From: Arthrobacter sp. Bz4
GTDB lineage: Bacteria; Actinomycetota; Actinomycetes; Actinomycetales; Micrococcaceae
Assembly: GCF_003075455.1 (NCBI RefSeq)
Contig: NZ_QDAE01000017.1
Span: 1 to 64,000, forward strand
Direction: 5' to 3'
DNA length: 64,000 nucleotides
Made by a program: the position numbers and the translations under genes. This document shows positions 10,287 through 19,907 of this stretch, in pieces (position 1 is the stretch's first letter; each line of letters starts with the position of its first letter). Below the pieces are notes generated by a model. It was not told where the DNA came from. It saw only the letters and a list, made by a program, of their open reading frames with translations, and searched no databases.

Positions 10287-11464
10287 GCGTTTTCCTTCCG
10301 GGTCTTTGAACTGGCGGGCCCATTCCGGAGAATAGCCGCAGTTCGTTCCGCCCTGTTCCGGACGGTTTCGAGGCTTTCGCCTGCCAGAGCCACTGCATTG
10401 ACGTGGCCGATCTTGCGGCCGGGCCTCACATCCTTGCCGTAGGAATGAATTTTCGCAGCTGGTTCAGCCGCCAGGGCCGCGGGGTAGGCGCTAAAGAGAT
10501 CAACGTTGTCGCCACCGAGATAGTTCTTCATCACTGTCACGGTACCCAGCGTTCGGGTGTCGCCCAGGGGCAGGTCAAGGACCGCGCGAAGATGCTGCTC
10601 GAATTGTCCGGTGACTGAGCCGTCCATGGTCCAGTGGCCGGAGTTGTGCGGGCGCATGGCCAGCTCATTCACCATGAAGCCGGTATCGGTGCCCGGGGTC
10701 TGGAAGAGTTCGACCGCCATTACTCCGGTCACCCCCAACTCATCGGCGATTCTGAGCGCGGCCGCACCGATCGACGCCGCAAGGTCCGCGGGGAGGTCGG
10801 CAGCGGGCGCGATTACTTCATCGCAGACCCCGTCCACCTGGATCGAGTGAACGACCGGCCAGGCCCGGGAGGCCCCGGACGGGGTGCGGGCCACCAGGGC
10901 CGACAGCTCACGGCTGAACTCGACCTTGGCTTCGGCGAGCAGCGGGCTGCCCTGGAACCACGCGGCGGCGCGGCCGGCGTCGGCCGGTGTGTCGAGCACC
11001 ATGACGCCCTTACCGTCGTACCCACCGCGGGGGGTCTTCAGGACCACAGGCCACCCAATCCGGTCCCCGAAAACGCACAGTTCCTCGACCGAAGAGACCT
11101 CAGCCCACTCAGGATTGGGGAGCCCCATCCGGTCGATGGCGCGGCGCATCACAATTTTGTCCTGTGCGTGGGCGAGGGCCTCGGGCTGCGGTTGCACGTT
11201 GACGCCGTCGGACTGCAGCGCCCTGAGCAGGTCGCCGGGGACGTGTTCGTGGTCGAAGGTCAGCACATCCACACCGCTGGCAAAGTCCCGGAGATCGTCG
11301 AGGTTGCGGTAGTCACCAATGGTCGAGGAGGCGACAGCGGCTACCGCCGAGACGTCAGGGCCTTCGGCAAGGACACGGAGGGTGAAGCCGAGCTGGACAG
11401 CGGCGGGGGCCATCATTCGGGCTAACTGGCCGCCGCCAACTACGCCTATTACTGGGAAAGTCAC
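10283..11464 (-). CDS. purK: 5-(carboxyamino)imidazole ribonucleotide synthase
   Basis: ATP-grasp enzyme making N5-CAIR from AIR, bicarbonate and ATP. The 393-residue product begins with the PurK N-terminal fold [18 protein letters not shown]; the ATP-grasp part has [14 protein letters not shown] and [17 protein letters not shown], both diagnostic. First gene of the purK-purE-LCP-manA operon and divergent from GtrA. No purine riboswitch was recognised in the 193 bp before it. Confidence 0.97.
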   Translation of the reverse strand: MTFPVIGVVGGGQLARMMAPAAVQLGFTLRVLAEGPDVSAVAAVASSTIGDYRNLDDLRDFASGVDVLTFDHEHVPGDLLRALQSDGVNVQPQPEALAHAQDKIVMRRAIDRMGLPNPEWAEVSSVEELCVFGDRIGWPVVLKTPRGGYDGKGVMVLDTPADAGRAAAWFQGSPLLAEAKVEFSRELSALVARTPSGASRAWPVVHSIQVDGVCDEVIAPAADLPADLAASIGAAALRIADELGVTGVMAVELFQTPGTDTGFMVNELAMRPHNSGHWTMDGSVTGQFEQHLRAVLDLPLGDTRTLGTVTVMKNYLGGDNVDLFSAYPAALAAEPAAKIHSYGKDVRPGRKIGHVNAVALAGESLETVRNRAERTAAILRNGPASSKTRKENA

Positions 11465-11657
11465 GTATTCAGGGTACCCACTGCTCGGCGGTGCGCTGGT
11501 ATGCGAAGCCTGCGCCGGGAGGGTTTCTAGGAATCTCCCATGCTTGACGGCTAAAATAACTCACTGGCCGTTATGCATGGAGCATGGTGGTACTTCATTC
11601 ACGATTGCATGTCCGCGATCAAGGTGAACCAGTCATGCAACCGGACCGCGGAGGGTC

Positions 11658-12263
11658 ATGTTTTCCAGAGTGGCAGAGCGTATCAGGGGCCTAGCCTCCC
11701 TGTTCTGGCGAGAGGTCGCCAAGTTTGGTGCTGTTGGCGGTGTGGCGTTTGTGATCGACAACGGACTGTTCTGGTACCTGATCCACGGCCCCATGGCAGA
11801 CAGCGAGGTCAAGGCGCGTTTCGTCTCCGCGTCAGTCGCTACCGTTTTCTCCTGGATCGCCAACCGTTACTGGACCTTCAGGCGCCGCAGGCAGGCCAAC
11901 CCGATGCGCGAACTGACCATGTTCGTGTTCATCAACGTCATCGGAATGGGAATCGCGGCGGGTTGTGTCTGGATCGCCAAGTATCCGCTCGACATCACTG
12001 ACCGACCCACCCTGTTCTTTGCCGGGATCGTCGGCACAGTGCTCGCCACGATCCTGCGCTTCGTCGCCTACCGGTTCTGGGTGTTCAACGTCGAACTCGA
12101 CGAGGACCCCGCCTTCAGCCACGACCGTGAACTCTTCGGCCACCCCGACGAAAGAAGCACTGATGGTCAAGTGAGCGAGACAAGCGGCGCTCCGGCGGGA
12201 CCCAGGATTGTCGATTCGCTGGACAGCCCGTCGGGGGACCCTACCCTCCCACGCGATCAGTAA
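11658..12263 (+). CDS. GtrA family membrane protein
   Basis: Protein of 201 residues with four membrane segments in the first 140 and the GtrA pattern FGAVGGVAFVIDNGLFW, WIANRYWTF and FVAYRFWVF. GtrA proteins are small flippase-like partners of polyprenyl-phosphate sugar transferases in cell-surface glycosylation. A hydrophilic 60-residue C-terminal tail is unlike the minimal family. GGAGG lies 4 nt before the ATG. Its 3' end overlaps the convergent TIGR03089 gene by 23 nt. The location beside purK matches Rv3277 in M. tuberculosis. Confidence 0.9.
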   Translation: MFSRVAERIRGLASLFWREVAKFGAVGGVAFVIDNGLFWYLIHGPMADSEVKARFVSASVATVFSWIANRYWTFRRRRQANPMRELTMFVFINVIGMGIAAGCVWIAKYPLDITDRPTLFFAGIVGTVLATILRFVAYRFWVFNVELDEDPAFSHDRELFGHPDERSTDGQVSETSGAPAGPRIVDSLDSPSGDPTLPRDQ

Positions 12264-12969
12264 CGCGCTCGCTAGCCAGCAGTTTCTCGGTCAGTTCGAC
12301 ACCCGGGTCGACGACGATCAAGGTGCCCCCGGTGGTCCAGCAGTGCACTGCTGCGGCCAGAGCCGTCTCCAGCGGCAGGTCTGCCGGCACCAGTAAAACG
12401 CCGGCGGGCGTCCAGCCGCAGGCGGAGGCGCGATCGAAGAGGACCTGCATGCCCAGCCCCATGCCATCCTGCTCCACGGCCAGCCGGTCTGCGTCAGCTG
12501 GCGGAAGATCGAAGAACTCATCCCCATAGCTGCGGACCTCGGCGGCATAGTCGACCGCCCCGGCCGGGAGCTGCCCTGGCCACTTCAGGTCGAGCGCGCC
12601 GAGAGCTACCAGCACCAGAAGCTGGGTTGGTCCGGTTACCGTCGCGGCGTCGGAGGAACTCACCACTATGTCCACCGGCTGGTCCGATCCGGCGGAGCCG
12701 TCGACTGGTATGGCCCCTACCTGCCAGCAGGCCAGGGCCCATACGAGGGTTTTCCAATGGCCCGGCAGCTGCAGCGCAACCCGGGTGCCGGCGGTGGCGT
12801 CCAGTTCTTCGACCAGGAGGTTGGAGGTCTTGGCCACCCAGTTGTCCAGTACTCGGCCGGAGAGCTCGATCCGCTCACTGCCCGGCCCATACCAGATCAG
12901 GCGCGGAGCCGACGGGTTCACCGTGCGGAGTTGATTCATGAGCTGGGGGACTGGTGTGGCTGAATCCAT
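12241..12969 (-). CDS. TIGR03089 family protein (acyl-CoA synthetase-like fragment fold)
   Basis: Protein of 242 residues resembling the N-terminal part of adenylate-forming enzymes, e.g. GTRVALQLPGHWKTLVWALACWQVGAIPV, but without the ATP-binding P-loop and C-terminal domain of real ligases. This is the actinobacterial TIGR03089 family of unknown function, so the short length is normal, not a truncation. Convergent with and overlapping GtrA by 23 nt; divergent from whiB across a 331-bp regulatory gap. Confidence 0.85.
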   Translation of the reverse strand: MDSATPVPQLMNQLRTVNPSAPRLIWYGPGSERIELSGRVLDNWVAKTSNLLVEELDATAGTRVALQLPGHWKTLVWALACWQVGAIPVDGSAGSDQPVDIVVSSSDAATVTGPTQLLVLVALGALDLKWPGQLPAGAVDYAAEVRSYGDEFFDLPPADADRLAVEQDGMGLGMQVLFDRASACGWTPAGVLLVPADLPLETALAAAVHCWTTGGTLIVVDPGVELTEKLLASERVTDRVGG

Positions 12970-13141
12970 GACCGGTTGGGGCCTTCCTGGCGAATTTTAT
13001 TTTTCCGTATTTTCTGGCTGATTTTCCTGGCAGGGACGAATCGCCAGTGTCGCGGGGGACACGCCGCCGCCATCGTGACAAACTCTCAGCGTGGCGTGAA
13101 CGGGTTCCCGGGAAATAACTCTATAAGATTCCTCCCAGCGC

Positions 13142-13171
13142 TTGACTGAATACGTATTACACGCGTGTAAT
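13142..13171 (+). promoter_or_regulatory. Candidate whiB promoter with a 16-bp palindromic operator
   Basis: TTGACT (13142-13147) and TGTAAT (13166-13171) are spaced 18 bp and fit a vegetative promoter. The perfect palindrome ATTACACGCGTGTAAT (13156-13171) covers the spacer end and the -10 box. Another palindrome, TTCCCGGGAA, lies upstream at about 13104-13113. The 331-bp gap 12970-13300 has no gene I can support, only these elements and the whiB ribosome-binding site GGGAGGG before 13301. Confidence 0.5.
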
Positions 13172-13300
13172 TAGGTATCGGAAAGTTCCAGCACATCGGA
13201 TACTTGGGCCGCATGCCTCTCGCAAAACACCTTTTTGCTCAGCAGTCGTGCCTGAATCCACCACAGTAGCTGCTGGAGCGGCAACACCGGGAGGGCTGAC

Positions 13301-13885
13301 ATGGGACAGGCAGAGAAGGTCCACGACCGTACGACCATCGAGGCACAGGCATCGGCTCGTTACGGATCACGTGGGGTGCCGAGCGACTGGTTTGTCGATC
13401 CGGCGGACCCTGATGCGGCTGAACGTTACCGGCGTAGCACCGAGAGCTCGCTGGAGGATCAGGCCACTGCCTTCCTGACGGCGCACGAGGCCCTGGCTGA
13501 TGACCCCAGCGAAGTTGAACTGCCCGATGCGCCAGCCGATCCGATGCCCTCCGATCTATTGGCCCCCGAACGCATCTCGTCGCCGTCGAGGCAGGCACCG
13601 GCGCGCAGCGACCAGTCGGTGTGGATTGGGCTCCCCGGGATTGGCCAGGACTTCGACGACGAGGGTGAGCTCGGCTGGCAGGCTGACTCGCTCTGCGCGC
13701 AGACAGACCCTGAAGCGTTCTTCCCTGAAAAGGGTGGTTCCACCCGCGACGCCAAGAAGGTTTGCGGTGCCTGCAACGTGCGGTCGCAGTGCCTTGAGTA
13801 TGCACTCGCCAACGACGAACGTTTCGGCATCTGGGGTGGGCTGTCCGAGCGCGAACGGCGCCGGTTACGAAAGCGAGCGGTCTAA
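13301..13885 (+). CDS. WhiB family iron-sulfur transcription factor
   Basis: Protein of 194 residues whose last 75 form a WhiB domain: DSLCAQTDPEAFFPEKG, then KKVCGACNVRSQCLEYAL (CxxCx5C with the first Cys completes the four [4Fe-4S] ligands), the GIWGG turn and a basic C terminus RERRRLRKRAV that contacts DNA. The first 115 residues are an acidic, low-complexity extension not needed for the domain. The start is supported by GGGAGGG 5 nt upstream of ATG. Its position near purK, GtrA and the metallopeptidase/DUF3499 genes corresponds to whiB2/whmD, a cell-division and septation regulator in mycobacteria; orthology is inferred. Confidence 0.92.
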   Translation: MGQAEKVHDRTTIEAQASARYGSRGVPSDWFVDPADPDAAERYRRSTESSLEDQATAFLTAHEALADDPSEVELPDAPADPMPSDLLAPERISSPSRQAPARSDQSVWIGLPGIGQDFDDEGELGWQADSLCAQTDPEAFFPEKGGSTRDAKKVCGACNVRSQCLEYALANDERFGIWGGLSERERRRLRKRAV

Positions 13886-13914
13886 TTCTGCAGCACCCCC
13901 GCGTCACAGCCGTT

Positions 13915-16900
13915 GTGGTTACCCACAACGGCTCAGCTTTTCTTCCAGCCACCATCGCGGCACTTAGAGCACAGCGGTACCAGCCCAACTTCGTCGTCGG
14001 CGTCGACGCCGGGTCCACTGACGATTCGGCGTCGATCCTGCAGTTGGAGCTTCCGGTCGGCAGCCCAGTGGTCGGCTCGGCGGCGAGAGCCGGTTTTGGT
14101 GCAGCAGTCCGGGTAGGTCTCGCCGAGGTTCCCTCGCGATCCACCGCCGACGACACCCACGAGTGGATCTGGCTACTCCATGACGATTCGGCGCCCGAGC
14201 CGAACGCCCTTGATGAACTCCTGCTCGCCGTCGAGCGCGCTCCCTCGGTCACGGTGGCCGGTTCGAAACAGGTCGAATGGGACAACCGTCGAAAGATCAT
14301 CGACGTCGGTCTGTCCATCAGCCGCTGGGCCGAACGGGTGACCTTGATTGACGTCGATGAACTTGATCAGGGCCAATACGATTCGCGGAGCGACGTCTTT
14401 GCCGTCAACTCGGCGGGCATGCTGGTCCGCCGTGATGTTTGGGAGGCGCTCGGAGGTTTCGACCCGGCGCTGCCCGGTACCGGCGACGACGTCGACTTCT
14501 GCTGGCGTAACCGGCTGGCCGGGCACCGCGTGGTGGTCGTTCCCAGCGCGGTCATGCGCCACGCCGAACCGCGTCTGCATCCCACCGCCGCCCAGCGCGC
14601 CGCCCGCAAGGCTGAGGTCTATCTGCGGTTAAAGCACGCGACGCTGTGGAAGATCCCGTTCCTCGCGGTCGGCGCGGTGATTGGTGGGTTCGGCCGGCTC
14701 CTCATGGGCCTGTTGGCCAAGGACCCGGGGTATGGGTTCAGCCAGTTGTTCGCGAGCATCGCCGCAGTGCTCCGCCCGGTTGACCTGTTCAGGTCCCGGC
14801 GCCGGGTAGCCCTCACGAAGAAGCGCCCTCGCAGTGTGGTGCGGGCGCTGCGCACCAGCCGCCGTGAAGTCTGGTCCCACCGCCGCTCGGTGCTAGAGGC
14901 CTTCTCCGCTGAGGGTCATCTCAGCGAGCAGGCCATTGCCGACGAGCAAAGCACCTACATCCCGTCAGGCGACGCCGCCGAAGATTTCAGCTCACTCGTC
15001 GCACCTTCCCGCACCTGGGTTGGTGTCGGAGCGGTTGCCGCAGCGCTGGCCCTTGCCGCTGTCTCAGTGGTCGCGCTGTACCGGTTCATCGGTGCTCCCG
15101 CGTTGGCCGGGGGAGCACTCCTGCCGGTCTCCACCAGCATGGTCGATATCTGGCAAAACGCCTCGACCTGGTGGATCACCCTGGGTTCAGGCATGTCGGG
15201 ACACGGTGATCCCTTCGGCTATGTGCTGTGGCTGCTGGCCGCCCTCGGCCTGGGTAACGGAAACGCTGTGCTGGTCACCCTGATGCTGCTGGCCCTGCCA
15301 CTCGCCGGGCTGTCCGCATGGTTCGCCACCGGAGCGTTGACCTGGAGCAGGGGACTGCGCTTTTGGGCCGCGTTTTTCTGGGCAGCAGCACCAGCGCTTC
15401 AGGTGGCGCTGGGCAGTGGCCGGCTGGGTGCGTTGATCGCACACCTGCTCCTGCCACTGGCTGGGCTGGCCCTGCTCCGTGCAGTCGGGGCCGCTCGGGC
15501 GCCGCAGCTGGGCGCCCACCTGCAGCCTGGCGACAGGACGCATCCCAGTGCTGTGCCAAGTTTTCCCGCTCACGACGCCGACGACGCGTATGCCCGTCGT
15601 CGCCCCGTCGAGGTGATGCTGAAACCAGGCATCAACGGGGTGCCCAGTTGGACCGCCGCGGCTACTGCAGGGCTCCTGCTGGCGGTGATCACAGCTGGCG
15701 CGCCGTCGCTGCTCCCACTCCTGGCGGTAGGGGTACTCGGCGCGATGCTGTTGCTGCGTCGCCGGGCGAAAACCCTGTGGTGGTCCTTACTGCCACCCCT
15801 GGCTCTGTTCGTTCCGTTCATCGCCTCAACCACAAACCAGCTACGGGCCGTTCTGGGCGATCCGGGTGTGCCGGTTCCCTTCGTCGGGGCTGAACTGTGG
15901 CAGCAACTGCTGGGCTACCCGGTTGCCTTCGAACCGCTGGCCCCGATCGCAGCGCTGCCCTTCCTTCCTGACGGTCCGTGGGCGTTGCTGGTAGCACTGC
16001 TCGTTGGCGGGCCGGCAATCCTGCTGGCCGTTGCAGCCCTGTTTATCCCCGGCCGCGGGACCGCGATGGCTTTGGGGCTCTGGCTTCTTGGCCTTGGAGC
16101 ATTGGTGCTCACCACTGTCCTGTCTTTTGTCGCAGTGTCAGTGGGGTCCTCGGCGCTGATCACCCCCTTCACCGGCCCTCTCGTCTCGGTGTTGATGCTC
16201 GCCATCGCCGCAGCCGCCGTGATCGGGGGAGACAAGGCGATCTCCGCCCACCAGCTACGGACCGCTCGTCGCGCCCGGGCCGACGCCACCGCACCGCGAC
16301 GACGGACCGGCCCTGCACTAGTGGCCGCCGCCGTCCTCCTCGCACTCGGTCCGGCGGTGAGTCTGGCGCTTTGGGCGGTGCCGTCACCAGCCGACAGCGT
16401 TGCTGCCGCGACCACGGATCCGGCCGCCGGCGCAAGCGATTCCGACCCGCAGGGTACCCGCTTCGGCGCCGACATGCTGGTCGCAGCCAGCACCGAACGC
16501 ACTCTGCCCGCGACCGCTGCCGACCGTGGGAACAGTTCAGAGCGCACCAAGTCCCTGGTCCTGAACGTCGACGGCAGCAATAACGTCAGCGCCGCCCTGA
16601 TGCGCAGCGGCGGCACCACCCTCGATCAGCTCTCGCAGCTCTATTCGGCCCGCGGCCTGTACGGCCCACTGGGGTCCGCAGACCTCCGCGAGGACGACGA
16701 GGCGACCGCCGTCATCAGAAGCACCGTCGCGGTCATCGTGGCTGGCTCCGGGTACGACCCACGGGAGGAACTCAGCCAACTGGGGGTGGGGTTCGTGGTG
16801 TTGCAGCAATCGGACTCGGCGGCGGAAGTACTTGCGGGTCAGATTGACTCAGTGCCTGGACTCGTCGCGGTAGGAAATACCAACTCCGGTTGGCTCTGGC

Positions 16901-17514
16901 GCGTGGTACCCCCCTCGAGTGAGGAAAACGTGGCAGCGCCTGAGACCCCCACGGTTGAAGGCTCGACCACCGGAGCGCGCGCGCGGATCGTGGAGGCCGA
17001 CGGAACCACCTCAGTAGTAGTCGATTCAGGGCCCGCGACTGTCACCTCGATCATTCCGGCTGGCTCGGCGGACCGCACCCTGGTGCTGGCCGAACGCGCC
17101 GACGCCGGCTGGCAGGCCACCCTCGATGGGCGTGTCCTTGACTCAGTTGAATCCGGCTGGTCCCAGGCATTCGCCTTACCGGCAGACGGCGGCAGGGTCG
17201 AAGTCAGCTACGAGACACCCTGGGAGCCGTGGGCTGCGATTGGCTCTGCCCTCGTGATCGGACTCACCGTTCTGCTGGCGATCCCCATGCCATCGCGGCC
17301 ACGATTCGTGCGGGCCTACCCCGGGCGTCGCGGCCAGCCGGTCGCACTGGTCCCGCCTTCGGCCGATGAATCTGAGGATGAAGCGGCGGATACCGTGTCC
17401 CCGGCGGACGGTGGATCACCTCACCTCGGCGAGTCATCCAGCCCCGGCGAAACAGCCCGGCTCGGCGAAACACCTGACGAAGTATCGATACTCAGCGGAA
17501 GGGGACGGTCATGA
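13915..17514 (+). CDS. Membrane glycosyltransferase, family 2, very large
   Basis: About 1,200 residues. Residues 1-240 form a GT-A domain of family 2: VTHNG at the very N terminus, VGVDAGSTDDSASIL, LLHDDSAPEPNALDE and GTGDDVDFCWRNRLAGHRV. This is followed by about a dozen membrane segments and an extracytoplasmic C-terminal portion (from about residue 830) with a Ser/Thr-rich tail. The first strand of the GT fold normally reads like VTAVVVTHNG, and those residues are encoded upstream of the GTG given here, back to the whiB stop at 13885; a non-standard start (CTG at 13888 or ATT at 13885) would include them. The stop overlaps DUF5719 by 4 nt, so the two act together, presumably in surface polymer assembly. 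Confidence 0.88.
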   Translation: MVTHNGSAFLPATIAALRAQRYQPNFVVGVDAGSTDDSASILQLELPVGSPVVGSAARAGFGAAVRVGLAEVPSRSTADDTHEWIWLLHDDSAPEPNALDELLLAVERAPSVTVAGSKQVEWDNRRKIIDVGLSISRWAERVTLIDVDELDQGQYDSRSDVFAVNSAGMLVRRDVWEALGGFDPALPGTGDDVDFCWRNRLAGHRVVVVPSAVMRHAEPRLHPTAAQRAARKAEVYLRLKHATLWKIPFLAVGAVIGGFGRLLMGLLAKDPGYGFSQLFASIAAVLRPVDLFRSRRRVALTKKRPRSVVRALRTSRREVWSHRRSVLEAFSAEGHLSEQAIADEQSTYIPSGDAAEDFSSLVAPSRTWVGVGAVAAALALAAVSVVALYRFIGAPALAGGALLPVSTSMVDIWQNASTWWITLGSGMSGHGDPFGYVLWLLAALGLGNGNAVLVTLMLLALPLAGLSAWFATGALTWSRGLRFWAAFFWAAAPALQVALGSGRLGALIAHLLLPLAGLALLRAVGAARAPQLGAHLQPGDRTHPSAVPSFPAHDADDAYARRRPVEVMLKPGINGVPSWTAAATAGLLLAVITAGAPSLLPLLAVGVLGAMLLLRRRAKTLWWSLLPPLALFVPFIASTTNQLRAVLGDPGVPVPFVGAELWQQLLGYPVAFEPLAPIAALPFLPDGPWALLVALLVGGPAILLAVAALFIPGRGTAMALGLWLLGLGALVLTTVLSFVAVSVGSSALITPFTGPLVSVLMLAIAAAAVIGGDKAISAHQLRTARRARADATAPRRRTGPALVAAAVLLALGPAVSLALWAVPSPADSVAAATTDPAAGASDSDPQGTRFGADMLVAASTERTLPATAADRGNSSERTKSLVLNVDGSNNVSAALMRSGGTTLDQLSQLYSARGLYGPLGSADLREDDEATAVIRSTVAVIVAGSGYDPREELSQLGVGFVVLQQSDSAAEVLAGQIDSVPGLVAVGNTNSGWLWRVVPPSSEENVAAPETPTVEGSTTGARARIVEADGTTSVVVDSGPATVTSIIPAGSADRTLVLAERADAGWQATLDGRVLDSVESGWSQAFALPADGGRVEVSYETPWEPWAAIGSALVIGLTVLLAIPMPSRPRFVRAYPGRRGQPVALVPPSADESEDEAADTVSPADGGSPHLGESSSPGETARLGETPDEVSILSGRGRS

Positions 17515-19171
17515 CCGAACCGGGAGCTGAAATCGAGCCGGCGTCACGACCGCGGATCAAGCGGCGGCGGGCCGGTGCCGGTACACTGCGGCGGGCTGTC
17601 GGAATAGGCGCGGGAGTTCTCCTGGTCGGTACCAGCGGCGCGCTGGTGGCCGGCGTCGCCGTCCTCGACCCAACGGGTGCTGCGGCGCAATTCCCCATCC
17701 CGGTCGCTGAGGTGCCAGCGGGCGAGTACACGGGCGTCTGCCCGGCACCGCCGCGGCTACTCGAAAGCGATGCGGCGCTCGCTGACCCGGAGTTCAGTCC
17801 TGAATCAGAGTCGGCTTCCACTACGGTCAGCGGCATGGTGCTGAGCAGCCTCGGCGGGAACCTGCCTGGCAGCATGCTAAGCCCGCTGGGCTCAGGTGAG
17901 GCTCTGGCCACCATCGCGACAGGTGAGTCGGATGAATCCGGGGCAGGCGCGGTCCCGGAGGCCGTGACCAACGAGGACGGGCTGACCAACCGGACGGCGG
18001 GGGTCCTTACCGACCAGACAGCCGACGGGGTCAGCGTCTTTTCGGCCCAACCGGTGGGCAGCCAGCCTGCCACCGCCGGGGCGGTCACGAGTTACACCGC
18101 CACTGACGGTGATTTGGGTGGCCTGGCGATTGCCCACTGTAGAGCGCCCAGCGGCGACTTCTGGATTCTTGGCGCGTCCACCACGGTGGGCGCCACCGCA
18201 GTCCTGAATCTCTCGAACCCGTCGGGCACCCCTGCCACGGTCGACCTTGAGCTGTACGGGACCGAAGGGCCGGTAGAATCGGGGGGTACCCGCGGGTTAC
18301 TCATCGCTCCCGGCGCCACCGAGTCGATCGTGCTCGCTGGTCTCGCCACCGATCAGGACCAGCTGGCGGTCCGCGTGCTGAGCGACGGCGGTCGAGTGAC
18401 CGGCAGCATCCAGCAGAGTGTCTTGCGGGAACTCATCCCCGGCGGTGTGGAGCTTCTCCAGCCAGCGGCTCCTGCAAGCAATACCCAGGTCATCCCGGGG
18501 GTGCGGGTCCAGGATGAGGATATTGCCGACGAAATCAGCGCCCAGGACGGCTATGAGGCTGCCACCCCAGCAGTCCAGATCGTTGTCCCGGGCAGCACCG
18601 ACGCGGTTCTGAATGTCAGGGTCTACGGTTCGGGGGGCGAGGTTGAGCTTCCGGACGGGGGAGTGCTCACCGCAACTGCCGGTGCCGTCACTGGTGTGTC
18701 GCTCGAAAGTCTTCCGTCCGGTGACTACACGGTCGAGGTCACCTCCGACGTGTTGATTTCCGCCTCAGCCAGAGTAAATCGGGGTGTGGAGGCCGGGGAA
18801 CCCGTCGATTTCGGGTTCGCCCCATCCGGAGCACGCCTCGGCAACACCCAGGTGGCAGTGTTCCCCAGCGGGTCCGAGGCGCGCTCGCGTTCGGTGCGCC
18901 CTCGGGTCGGTCTGAGGTTCAGCTCACTCCGGTAAACGAAGACGGAACTCTGCAGGCCGAGCAGACAGTCAGCGTGGCTGGCGGCACCACAGTGAGCGTG
19001 GAAGCAGCGGATCTCGGGGACAACGTGGTGGCGGTCCTGATTGGGGCGTCGGGTGATCCGGTGTACGGCGCCCAGATGCACCAGATGGATGGCGAAGCAG
19101 GGATCTCGGTAACATCGCTACCTCCCGGCAGCGCCGGGCAGCTCAGTGTGCCGGTCAACCTGGGATACTGA
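17511..19171 (+). CDS. DUF5719 family secreted/anchored protein, with an apparent 1-nt frameshift near the 3' end
   Basis: N-terminal membrane anchor (about residues 30-52) followed by a large extracytoplasmic beta-rich domain typical of DUF5719, the usual partner of the preceding glycosyltransferase (4-nt ATGA overlap). The uninterrupted frame ends at 18935 with an atypical basic tail (SRSVRPRVGLRFSSLR). The family-like continuation LAFGAPSGRSEVQLTPVNED reads on in the next frame from about 18884 to a stop at 19169-19171. Restoring one base in the GC-rich run at 18879-18884 joins the two halves. Either a sequencing or assembly deletion or a true truncation of the last 80-90 residues. Function unknown. 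Confidence 0.8.
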
Positions 19172-19186
19172 GTTCTACACCGGCTC

Positions 19187-19230
19187 GGATCAGGCGCCTC
19201 AGGATCAGGCGCCTCAGGATCAGGCGCGGG
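19187..19230. repeat. 15-bp tandem repeat, three copies
   Basis: GGATCAGGCGCCTCA at 19187-19201 and 19202-19216, with a partial third copy at 19217-19230. The third copy contains the stop codon and last codons of the convergent metallopeptidase gene, so the duplication started at that gene's 3' end and spread into the gap. Confidence 0.85.
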
Positions 19231-19720
19231 AACGCCCGTAGGCTGGATCCACGGCTTCGGGCGTCATCCCCAGTAACTCTGCGGTCTGCTCCACTACCAC
19301 GTCGTGGACCAACTCGTTGGGAGCAATGAAGCCACCCGCGGCCAACTCAACCGGGTGCCGGTAGATGATGATGGTCGGCGGCCGGTTTGGGGCGGCGGGT
19401 ATGGCGGTGCCGAGCAGGCCGCGCAGCGATTGTGCGGTCATCGTTTCGAGATTCGCCGGAATGTCCTGGACCACCATTTGCAGATCGAGGATGCGCTCTC
19501 CCCATAGTCGTTCCAACCGCTGGGCCGATTCCATCACCCATTCGTCGAACCGTTCAGATCGGCTGCGCGAGCCGGGAAGGTGCGGTGGGATCATCGGCCC
19601 GCGAAGGCCCCGGCCGTGTCTGTTTCTCCGACGTCGGCTGAAACTCGGGCCGCGATGGGCGGACCCTTTGGCGTCGTCTGGGTCGGTCAACTGCACAGAG
19701 AATGTTGAACTGTCCCGCAT
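19220..19720 (-). CDS. Metallopeptidase-family (minimal zincin, PF06262-like) protein with degenerate zinc motif
   Basis: Protein of 166 residues. The segment RHGRGLRGP (about 35-43) and the domain from VVQDIP through IIIYRHPVEL to LVHDVVVEQTAELLGMTPEAVDP match the actinobacterial minimal metallopeptidase family, placed between whiB2-type and DUF3499 genes as in M. tuberculosis Rv3259. Where the family has HExxH this copy reads HDVVVEQ, so the glutamate and second histidine are absent and catalysis is doubtful; actinobacterial members are often like this. Convergent with DUF5719 and divergent from DUF3499. Confidence 0.78.
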   Translation of the reverse strand: MRDSSTFSVQLTDPDDAKGSAHRGPSFSRRRRNRHGRGLRGPMIPPHLPGSRSRSERFDEWVMESAQRLERLWGERILDLQMVVQDIPANLETMTAQSLRGLLGTAIPAAPNRPPTIIIYRHPVELAAGGFIAPNELVHDVVVEQTAELLGMTPEAVDPAYGRSRA

Positions 19721-19907
19721 GTACTGACTGTAAACCCATTGCGCCCCAATGCAAGGTTTTGGTGGGCCAACCGGGCCCTTAAATACGAGCGGTGCCTAAA
19801 ACAGGATCGGAATGGGACGCAGCGGGTCCGTTGAGCCGAATCAACGCCGCGCTGACCTGCGCCATGATCCCCGCCTTTGAAAGGCCGAGCGGGTAGGCTG
19901 ACTAGTC

